DNA of 32,773 nt from assembly GCA_013359215.1 (NCBI GenBank), contig JABWCH010000012.1:1-32773 (forward strand), given 5' to 3'. How positions within the stretch are numbered: the first letter of the stretch is position 1; every line of letters starts with the position of its first letter. This DNA comes from Candidatus Brocadiia bacterium. Lineage in GTDB: Bacteria > Planctomycetota > Uabimicrobiia > Uabimicrobiales > JABWCH01. Below the pieces are notes generated by a model that saw only the letters and a program-made list of their open reading frames with translations, searched no databases and was not told where the DNA came from. Shown here piece by piece: positions 1-7,172 of the stretch. Position numbers and translations under genes: made by a program.

Positions 1-21
1 GCTAAAATTCATTATCCTTTT

Positions 22-67
22 TACCCAGGGCGTTGCCCTGGGCTAGTATATAAAACCCTTTCAGGGT
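22..67. repeat. REP-like double hairpin
   Basis: Two adjacent palindromes are visible. CCCAGGGC (24-31) pairs with GCCCTGGG (35-42) across a 3-base loop, and ACCCT (55-59) pairs with AGGGT (63-67). I recognise this CCCAGGGC-GCCCTGGG plus CCCTTTCAGGG layout as a kind of dispersed intergenic palindrome found in many bacteria. Only one copy lies here. Its function is unknown, and no gene in the first 185 bases explains it. Confidence 0.6.
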
Positions 68-80
68 AAAGATTTGCATC

Positions 81-101
81 GAAAAGTTAACACGCATGAC
101 G
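81..101 (+). repeat. dispersed repeat, TTAACACGYATGA family, copy 1
   Basis: The segment GAAAAGTTAACACGCATGAC, continuing with G at 101, recurs with one change at 20429-20449. A diverged inverted copy lies near 20304-20323. Three copies in one window, all outside or at the edge of genes, indicate a dispersed intergenic repeat. Confidence 0.65.
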
Positions 102-136
102 GCAACGTTTAAAAGAAATATTTCTTGTTTAGGTTT

Positions 137-169
137 AGAGCCTATCCAAAGGATTTTCGGATAGGCTCT
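137..169 (+). promoter_or_regulatory. perfect inverted repeat in the leader of the kinase-SUMF1 gene
   Basis: AGAGCCTATCC (137-147) and GGATAGGCTCT (159-169) are perfect 11-base arms around an 11-base loop. The loop contains a second GGAT (151-154) that could pair with ATCC (144-147) instead, so two foldings compete. The element ends 16 bases before the ATG at 186. It is not followed by a T-run, so it is a poor terminator. It may be a leader structure or a small repeat. Confidence 0.5.
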
Positions 170-185
170 TAATGAAGGAAAAGAA

Positions 186-2783
186 ATGGCAAATATTACG
201 CTGAACGGTAGGGTTTATACCTATAAACCCCTTTCTGAAAACGATAGAGGTGATTTTGTGGGAAAAGGGGCATTTGCGCAGGTATATAAAGCCACTGCCA
301 GCGATAATAGCACTGTTGCTTTAAAAATTTTAAACGACAGACCAGAAAGCATCTTAGAAAAAGAGCTGTTGCAGAGACTGAACCATCGCTATATAGTTCG
401 CATTTTAGATGCAGGAAGAGCTGTGAATTTCCAAAACCAGGAAATGGTCTGTCTAGTTATGAACTACGTAGAGGGACAAGACCTCTTTCGCTATTCTTGG
501 GAAAAAGACCAGGAAATCAAAATATCTTTGATGCTACAGATTTCATCTGCAATACAATACGCCCATGAAAAACAAATTTTGCATCGAGATCTTAAGCCTT
601 CCAATATTCTTGTAGATAAAAAAGGCGAGCCTTGCGTGCTGGATTTTGGAATTGCCAAGTGGTTTTCCGAAGACAGGGCCATTCTTGCCCATAGCAATAC
701 CATTTTAGGAACGCCAGCCTATATGTCCCCAGAGCAATTCAAGGCTCTTCCCCTCGATAGCAGATGCGATGTCTGGGCATTAGGGGTTATTCTATATCAG
801 ATTCTTTGTGGGTATATGCCATTCCCTGGAAATGGATACCAGGAATTCTCTAAAAACGTGAGAACATCGTCTCCTAAACCCATTCCAGAAACTATAGATA
901 GTGCCTTACAGAATATATGCTTAAAAGCATTAGAAAAAAATAGGGAGGAACGATTCCAAAGTGCAGCAGAATTCGGAAAAGCATTGCGGGGCTATCTTAA
1001 AGAAAAGTTTTTATCATCAGCAAAAAGCAAATACCAAAGAGAAACAGAGATTCTGGAGCTTCCTTGCGATCTCTATCTGAATAATGCTTACTGGCCTGCC
1101 AGAAGAAATAACCTTCTCCAATGCCAGGGTTTTCATAAGCCAGTCTTGCCTCTTAGTCTCTTTATCATAGGAAACCAGGACAACCCTGAGTGCGTTTTTT
1201 TAGCCTATCCCAAGCCACAAGGAAACCCGATGGGATTAGTGCAGGAACACCAGATCATTGCCTTATCGGAAAATATTATCGCTGCCCTTAAACAAGCCAA
1301 TCGGCTTTCTTTTTTGCCATCGATTCCTTCCAAAGAATATCTTTATGTCCACCAAGATGCTTTTGAAATAGCCATCATATCAGGAAACAACATAGAAAAA
1401 GATTCCTGGCCTTATATGGGGATTAAAGCGAATGCTGCCAAACTTTCTGAACTCCTCTTCTCCTGCCTTGACAGCAGCAAATGCAGCAAAAAAATTCTGG
1501 ATCTTTTGCAGGCAAGCTATAAAGAAGAGACAGTCTATGATCTGCAAAACCTTCTACAAGAAGACGAACTCGGAGAAATTGGTCTGCACCTGGCTTTAAC
1601 CCAAGGAACGACAAAAGAAGCAATCGATGCCATAAAAAAAATACTGGATGAACTTTGTTCTCCTTTCCCTCTAAGAAGGCAACGGGTTGAAAAGCTTTTG
1701 CTTTTAGCAAAAGAAGAAACAAAAGAAGATACTGTTGTAAAAATCATCATGACCCAAGACAATACCGATCCTTTTCCAGAAAAAACACTAGACCATTGGA
1801 AGTATATTATCCAGGGGAAGCTAAGATATATATGGATTGTGCCAGGAAGAAAATTTGCCCAAAATGCAATCCAGGTTCTTATGGAAATGCCACAGGAATG
1901 GCCTATAGAGTTGTGGGAAAAATGTTGGAATAGTAGCCAGGGCTATCTTGACTGCACCCAAAAAGAGTGGGAAGACCTCACATTTTTGCAGCAAAGTGTC
2001 TATATACAGCATTACCAGGAACTGTATTCCCAATGGAAGAATATTCCTGTAGAAAAGGAAACCAAGGTTTCTGGTGTTTCTTTTTTCTTTCGTTTGATTC
2101 CGCCTGTAAGCTTTTGGATGGGCTTTGAGAATGAAGCTTTATATCCTAATGCCAAAAAGCACAAGGTCATCCTCAATAGTCCTTATTATATGGGAAAGTT
2201 TCCTGTCGCACAATTCCAATGGCAAGCTTTCATGAAAAAAAACCCTTCGTATTTCAAAGGGGAAAACCGTCCTGTGGAAAATATACCCTGGCACTTTTGC
2301 ATCGAATTTTGCCAAAAAACAGGCTTTAAGCTACCAACAGAAGCCCAGTGGGAATATGCCGCTAGGGGGGGCACAAACACTCTGTACTACTGGGGCGACC
2401 GATGGGACAGAACCAAAATCAACAGTGCTTCTTACTGGATGAAAAAAGACATTATGGACTATAGTCAGACAATGCTTTTTGGCTTTATCAAAAAATGGCA
2501 AACCCTGGGAGCAGAAACAACCGATGTCGGACAATTTCGCCCCAATGCTTTTGGTTTGCATGATATGCTTGGCAATGTCTGGGAATGGTCACAGGATAGC
2601 TATGCCCCGTACTCTCAAAAAGAGCAAATCAACCCTGTTGGCCCTGCCCAGGGAATTGGATATGTCATCCGAGGGGGAAGCTGGGCTAATTGCGCCTGGG
2701 ATTGTAGCTGCGCATACCGCGATTCCCGCCGCCCTGAATGCAGAGAAAATACCATTGGATTCCGCGTATGCTCTTCTTGCTGA
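186..2783 (+). CDS. Ser/Thr protein kinase fused to a C-terminal FGE-sulfatase (SUMF1) domain
   Basis: This 865-residue protein should phosphorylate Ser/Thr residues of cytoplasmic partners. The kinase domain (about residues 20-275) is complete: glycine loop GKGAFAQV (26-33), Lys47 in VALKIL, HRDLKPSN with Asp135, DFG at 153-155, and GTPAYMSPEQ followed by DVWALGVILYQ. Residues 280-640 match nothing I recognise. Residues 650-865 form a formylglycine-generating-enzyme-like domain, with KLPTEAQWEYAARGG, GLHDMLGNVWEWS, RGGSW and a terminal IGFRV. The cysteines C836, C840 and C842 do not have the C-x4-C spacing I associate with catalytic FGE, so a binding or diversified role is likelier than sulfatase activation. 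There is no signal peptide or membrane segment. The start has a purine-rich GAAGGAAAAG upstream. The gene is monocistronic and converges on the histidine kinase gene. Confidence 0.9.
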   Translation: MANITLNGRVYTYKPLSENDRGDFVGKGAFAQVYKATASDNSTVALKILNDRPESILEKELLQRLNHRYIVRILDAGRAVNFQNQEMVCLVMNYVEGQDLFRYSWEKDQEIKISLMLQISSAIQYAHEKQILHRDLKPSNILVDKKGEPCVLDFGIAKWFSEDRAILAHSNTILGTPAYMSPEQFKALPLDSRCDVWALGVILYQILCGYMPFPGNGYQEFSKNVRTSSPKPIPETIDSALQNICLKALEKNREERFQSAAEFGKALRGYLKEKFLSSAKSKYQRETEILELPCDLYLNNAYWPARRNNLLQCQGFHKPVLPLSLFIIGNQDNPECVFLAYPKPQGNPMGLVQEHQIIALSENIIAALKQANRLSFLPSIPSKEYLYVHQDAFEIAIISGNNIEKDSWPYMGIKANAAKLSELLFSCLDSSKCSKKILDLLQASYKEETVYDLQNLLQEDELGEIGLHLALTQGTTKEAIDAIKKILDELCSPFPLRRQRVEKLLLLAKEETKEDTVVKIIMTQDNTDPFPEKTLDHWKYIIQGKLRYIWIVPGRKFAQNAIQVLMEMPQEWPIELWEKCWNSSQGYLDCTQKEWEDLTFLQQSVYIQHYQELYSQWKNIPVEKETKVSGVSFFFRLIPPVSFWMGFENEALYPNAKKHKVILNSPYYMGKFPVAQFQWQAFMKKNPSYFKGENRPVENIPWHFCIEFCQKTGFKLPTEAQWEYAARGGTNTLYYWGDRWDRTKINSASYWMKKDIMDYSQTMLFGFIKKWQTLGAETTDVGQFRPNAFGLHDMLGNVWEWSQDSYAPYSQKEQINPVGPAQGIGYVIRGGSWANCAWDCSCAYRDSRRPECRENTIGFRVCSSC

Positions 2784-2795
2784 TCTAAGATTTAG

Positions 2796-2855
2796 GCAAA
2801 GAGATTTTTATTTGGGGGAAAATTTTTGTAAAAATTTTCCCTCAAACCCCCTTTA
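2796..2855. repeat. long AT-rich palindrome at a convergent junction (element A)
   Basis: GGGGGAAAATTTTT (2814-2827) pairs with AAAATTTTCCC (2831-2841) and CCCCC (2847-2851). It lies between the ends of the kinase-SUMF1 gene (+) and the histidine kinase gene (-). The element starts with CAAAGAGATTTTTATTTGG. A related element in reverse orientation sits at 10747-10805. Either a repeat or a two-way terminator is possible; its position fits both. Confidence 0.6.
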
Positions 2856-2885
2856 AAAATTTTTATATATTGCGGTGAAATCTTA

Positions 2886-5800
2886 TTACGATTTATTGCT
2901 CTTCTTTAGATATTTTTGTAAAACACTCTGTAGCCTTTCTGGCTTTATCGGCTTGGTAAGAAAATCATCCATTCCAGAGGTAAGGGATTTTTCTTGTTCC
3001 TCCTTAAAAGTACCAGCAGTTAAAGCAATGATAGGTATGTGAGTTTGGGTTTGTTTTTCTTGTTCTCGGATTAGCCTGGTTGTTTCAATGCCATCCATCT
3101 CAGGCATTTGTACATCCATTAAAATAAGATCAATTGGGTTCTCCTGGATTGCGATTAATGCTTTTTTCCCATCCACTGCCTCTACGATATTTATATTAGG
3201 GAATATTTTAGAGATTTGGGTTTTCACCAGAATCATATTCATGGGAACATCTTCAGCAATAAGGATAACAGGGTTTCTGTCTGTATTAAAATCCTCTGCT
3301 TTATTGTGATATGATTCTTGGACAGATTCTAAAGGGTCATAGCACCCTTCATGAACGGATCTCAACATATTTTCTAACTGCCACCTCTTAATCGGTTTTA
3401 TCAGATAGTCTTTCACTCCAAGCCGTTGGTACTCCTGGTTCTTTTCTTCAGAGGAAAGCTGATCCATAATAAAAATAGGAAGCCTATCGGGTGTGAGATG
3501 CAGCTTTTCGCGTATTATTTTTATGACTTTTAATCCATCCATGTATAGCATCTGGGCATCAATCAGAGCCAGATCAAAGGATTGGAGTTCTAGGGCTTTT
3601 AAAGCAGCTATGCCATTGTCGCAATCCACAGTTTCTAAACCCCAATACGATAGACAATTTTTTAGAATCCATCGGCTTGTATCATTGTCATCGACCACCA
3701 AAACACGTTTTATTTTCCATTCGCCAGGTAGCCTGGCATCGGGTTTCTGATCTTCTTCATATTCTGTCTTTATAGAGAAATAGAATGTAGATCCCTTGCC
3801 TATTTCGCTCTCTACGAAAATTTTGCTGCCCATTTTTTGGGCAAAAAAATCAGATATAACCAGGCCAAGACCTGTCCCACCAAACCTCCGCGTTGTAGTT
3901 CCATCTGCCTGAGAGAATGCTTTGAATAGCTTTGCTATTTGTTCTTGCGTGATGCCAATACCTGTGTCTCTTACAGAAAATTCATAGACTCCCTGTTTTT
4001 CGCCAAGATCGACAAACTTAACCTTTAATTCGACTTCTCCTTGCCCTGTAAACTTGACTGCATTGTTCAGCAGATTGATCAAGATTTGCTTGAGCCTTAT
4101 AGTATCTATTTTAGCGATTTTGGGTATTTGAGGCGGAATATCCAATAGAAGTTCCAAATTTTTTTTATTGGCGTGGAACTGGATGACATCCATGGCTTGT
4201 TCTATTGTTTCGATTATGTCCGCATAGATGATTTCTAGCTCTAGCTTGCCTGCTTCAATTTTGGAAAAATCGAGAATATCATCAATAATACCGAGCAATG
4301 CCTTCCCTGACACATTAGCATTTCTTGTGTATTCTGTCTGGATGTTGTTCAAGGGAGTTTTTAAAAGCAAATCTGTAAATCCAATAACAGCATTCAGCGG
4401 TGTTCGGATCTCATGGCTCATGTTCGCAAGAAATTCACTTTTTGCCTTGCTGGCACTTTCTGCCTTTTCTTTGGATTTAATAAGAGCTTGCTCTAATTGA
4501 CTTCGATTTCTTATATTTACTAACATTTGAGAAAATAAGTGAAGTAGACTTTTCTCTTTCTTAGAGTATATATGTTTCATTCTTACAGAATCAAAGCCAA
4601 TAAAGCCTACGCATTCCTTGTCTCGCATCATGGGAATGGCAATCAGACTTTTGATTTGCTGGGATTCTAAAAGTTCTTTTAAACCATTTTCTTGAGATAA
4701 AGAGGAAACATCGGAGATGTAGACAGCTTCACCTTGTTTATGAGATTTGACCCATCCAGACACATTTTGGTTAGGAAATTTTTGCAATCTATGAATCTGG
4801 GGAGAAATTCCCTCAGCACACCATTCGTATGTGTTACTGGCTACGTCCTCATTCCAATCATACTCAAAAATATATGCCCTGTCTGCCTGTACAAAGCAGC
4901 CAAGCTCTTCTAAGGAATCATGGATCGTTTCTTCTACCTCAGATAAGGGAATGTTGATATATTTAGAAGCAATTTTCATCAAAAGCTCTTGCATTTTAGA
5001 TTGATAGCGTAGCCTTTCTTCTGTTTTTTTGCGGTCGGATATATCCGTCATAACGCTTAAGAAATATTGTGTACCCTGGCTTTCAATCATTTCCCCAGAA
5101 AAAAGTCCCTCCAGGATTTTGCCAGACTTTGTTTTTACCTTTAGCTCAAAATTGTAAATTCTTTTTGTTTCCTGTAGCCTCTTCAAGGCTTTTTTTTGTT
5201 TTTCTTCTTCAAGGAACAAACCTAAATCAGAAACTGTTTTTCCTATGACTTCTTCTTTTGTATAACCCAACTTTTTGAGGAAAGACTGGTTCACATCTAC
5301 AAATTGCTTGTTAGGAAAACCGCTGATCGCCATTAAAGCAGGATTATTTTCAAACATCTTGTTGAACTTCTGAAGAGCTTCCTGTTCTTTGGAGAGGTCT
5401 TTGGAAATTACTAAAATGCAATCTTTTCCATCCCATTTCCCAAGCCATATCCTGCTTTCTGCTGGAATCAGGCTTCCATCTTTGTGGGCAAGGGGCAAAG
5501 GGCAAACCGTTTTTTTCCCTGATAGCATATCTGCTAATATCTGCTTTGCCTCGCTGCGACTTTCAGGGCTATGCAAATCCAAAATATTCATATTGGCAAG
5601 ATCATTTGCAGTGTATTTTAACTTGCGCTCCAAAGAACTGTTTGTATAACAAATCTTGCCATTCTTGTCGCTAACAACGATCGTATCGTCTACGCTTTCA
5701 AAGAACATACGGAAATTTTGCTCGCTGATCTTGAGTTTTTCTTCTATTTCTTTTCGTTCGGTAATGTCGCTATGAGACCCTGCCATACGGAAGGCAATCC

Positions 5801-6872
5801 CATTTTCATTTCGGATCGCTTCTCCTTTGGCTAAAATCCATCTTAGTGTTCCATCCTTATGCTTCATGCGAAATTCCATAGAATACTTTTCTGTTTCTCC
5901 AGCAAGATATGTTTCTATGCTGTGATTTACCCTATACACATCATTTTCGTAAATTAGAGAATCAAAAGTGCTTCGCTTATTTTGGAGTTCCTGATCTTTG
6001 TAACCCAGGATTTCCTTCCATCTTTGGGAAAGAAAGAGTTGGTTGTTTTGTATATCCCAATCCCAAATGCCATCGTTTGTCCCTTTGATAGCCAGTTCAA
6101 ATCTTTCTTGTGCTGTTTTTTTATCTGTTATATCCAGAATAAAACCATCTAAAAAAATATGATTCCTAGAATCTGTTACAACCCTACCCCTCTCTTGAAC
6201 CCAACGAATGTTTCCCTCTTTATGAAAAATACGATATTCTATATTCCATGGCTCATCATCCTGGATAGCTTCTAGTACTTTAGACATGACCATCTGTGTA
6301 TCTTTTGGATGGATGATGCTTTCATAGCTTAGAACTCTGTTGTTTATAAAATCAGAGGCAGAATATCCTGTAATCAATTCCACTTCATCGCTCATATAAA
6401 GCATAGTCCAGTGTTTATCATTCTGGCATCTGTAAACAATTCCAGGGATGTTGGACACAAGATTGTGAAACTGGTCTCGGCTTTCAATCAAATCGGATTC
6501 ATGTTTTTTTTGTATTGTCACATCATTGAAAAGGGTAGAAAAATAGCCCTTTTGATATGAGCTTACCTGAATCTGAAACCATTTTCCTAAGGAATCAAAG
6601 TAATGTTCAAATATTTCATTCCCGCCGTTTTGGGCTATCTGGCAAAAATAGCGAATCCAGTCAAAATCGGATTGCTTGATATAGGGCAAGACATCTGTGA
6701 GCTTTTTTCCAAGAATTTTGTCTTTGGGCCATCCAGTAAGTTTTTCAAAAGCTTTATTTGCTTCTACAAAAATACAATCCATGGGCTTGCCTGTATTGTT
6801 CAGAAGAACTTGATGATAAGCATAGGCAAGAGGGAATGCATCTAAGATTTGTATCACGCTATTTTCACTCAT
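2886..6872 (-). CDS. hybrid sensor histidine kinase: five PAS regions, GAF, HisKA, HATPase, two receiver domains
   Basis: This 1328-residue protein should autophosphorylate on a histidine and pass the phosphate to its own receiver domains. Five PAS-like regions lie at roughly 1-115, 130-255, 257-378, 383-500 and 500-620. A GAF domain (about 630-795) and a short helical linker follow. HisKA carries the phospho-acceptor His820 in MSHEIRTPLNAV. The ATPase domain has LLNNAVKF, DTGIGI and GGTGLGL. The two receiver domains have phospho-acceptor candidates Asp1105 (LIDAQM) and Asp1253 (LMDVQMPEMDG), with Lys in YLIKPI and FLTKPI. No membrane segment or signal peptide is visible, so sensing should be cytoplasmic. 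No Hpt domain is present, so onward transfer needs a partner encoded elsewhere. The start is preceded by AGGA at normal spacing. It is transcribed alone, divergent from the GH57-like gene. Confidence 0.93.
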   Translation of the reverse strand: MSENSVIQILDAFPLAYAYHQVLLNNTGKPMDCIFVEANKAFEKLTGWPKDKILGKKLTDVLPYIKQSDFDWIRYFCQIAQNGGNEIFEHYFDSLGKWFQIQVSSYQKGYFSTLFNDVTIQKKHESDLIESRDQFHNLVSNIPGIVYRCQNDKHWTMLYMSDEVELITGYSASDFINNRVLSYESIIHPKDTQMVMSKVLEAIQDDEPWNIEYRIFHKEGNIRWVQERGRVVTDSRNHIFLDGFILDITDKKTAQERFELAIKGTNDGIWDWDIQNNQLFLSQRWKEILGYKDQELQNKRSTFDSLIYENDVYRVNHSIETYLAGETEKYSMEFRMKHKDGTLRWILAKGEAIRNENGIAFRMAGSHSDITERKEIEEKLKISEQNFRMFFESVDDTIVVSDKNGKICYTNSSLERKLKYTANDLANMNILDLHSPESRSEAKQILADMLSGKKTVCPLPLAHKDGSLIPAESRIWLGKWDGKDCILVISKDLSKEQEALQKFNKMFENNPALMAISGFPNKQFVDVNQSFLKKLGYTKEEVIGKTVSDLGLFLEEEKQKKALKRLQETKRIYNFELKVKTKSGKILEGLFSGEMIESQGTQYFLSVMTDISDRKKTEERLRYQSKMQELLMKIASKYINIPLSEVEETIHDSLEELGCFVQADRAYIFEYDWNEDVASNTYEWCAEGISPQIHRLQKFPNQNVSGWVKSHKQGEAVYISDVSSLSQENGLKELLESQQIKSLIAIPMMRDKECVGFIGFDSVRMKHIYSKKEKSLLHLFSQMLVNIRNRSQLEQALIKSKEKAESASKAKSEFLANMSHEIRTPLNAVIGFTDLLLKTPLNNIQTEYTRNANVSGKALLGIIDDILDFSKIEAGKLELEIIYADIIETIEQAMDVIQFHANKKNLELLLDIPPQIPKIAKIDTIRLKQILINLLNNAVKFTGQGEVELKVKFVDLGEKQGVYEFSVRDTGIGITQEQIAKLFKAFSQADGTTTRRFGGTGLGLVISDFFAQKMGSKIFVESEIGKGSTFYFSIKTEYEEDQKPDARLPGEWKIKRVLVVDDNDTSRWILKNCLSYWGLETVDCDNGIAALKALELQSFDLALIDAQMLYMDGLKVIKIIREKLHLTPDRLPIFIMDQLSSEEKNQEYQRLGVKDYLIKPIKRWQLENMLRSVHEGCYDPLESVQESYHNKAEDFNTDRNPVILIAEDVPMNMILVKTQISKIFPNINIVEAVDGKKALIAIQENPIDLILMDVQMPEMDGIETTRLIREQEKQTQTHIPIIALTAGTFKEEQEKSLTSGMDDFLTKPIKPERLQSVLQKYLKKSNKS

Positions 6873-6932
6873 AATTTTTCCTGATTAAGAGAACTTTTAT
6901 GATGGATTCAAGCGTAGGCTTCGTGTAAGCTC

Positions 6933-6975
6933 TATTTTACGCTTTGCGTAATTTTTTTCATGATGAAACTTTTAC
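6933..6975 (+). repeat. TTACGC-GCGTAA hairpin repeat, copy 1
   Basis: TTACGC (6937-6942) pairs with GCGTAA (6946-6951) across TTT and is followed by seven Ts, then CATGATGAAACTTTT. Nearly the same sequence recurs at 32683-32722. By itself the hairpin plus T-run looks like a rightward terminator, but it lies upstream of both flanking genes, so a repeat is the better description. Confidence 0.65.
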
Positions 6976-7088
6976 TATTAGAAAAAATCATGTTAGCAGA
7001 TTTTGAGTTTTTTTTCAAAAAAAATTTTAATCCAGAATGAGGCAAAATATTTTTATATCATATTCTTATCTTTTTTTACAAAACACTC

Positions 7089-7116
7089 TTGATTTTCTTT
7101 GCCCTTTTTTTATAAT
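7089..7116 (+). promoter_or_regulatory. sigma70-type promoter of the GH57-like gene
   Basis: TTGATT (7089-7094), a 16-base spacer and a perfect TATAAT (7111-7116) stand 57 bases before the start codon at 7173. This predicts transcription from about 7123 and a leader of about 50 bases. Confidence 0.65.
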
Positions 7117-7172
7117 GTCAGTCAGAAATTTTTTCCCTTTCTCCTTGTATTTTATCTTTCAGGAGTTTTTCT

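Larger units (their letters stand above)
6873..7172. other. divergent intergenic region
   Basis: This 300-base stretch separates the divergent histidine kinase and GH57-like genes. It holds a dispersed hairpin repeat (6933-6975), a long T/A-rich tract and a good sigma70-type promoter for the rightward gene. No convincing ORF is present. I could not pick a clear leftward promoter for the histidine kinase gene. Confidence 0.6.

Noticed and set aside
2479..2856. 125-codon open frame on the plus strand
   Set aside because: It overlaps the SUMF1 end of the first gene in another frame and runs into palindrome A. The SUMF1 motifs prove the other frame is coding.
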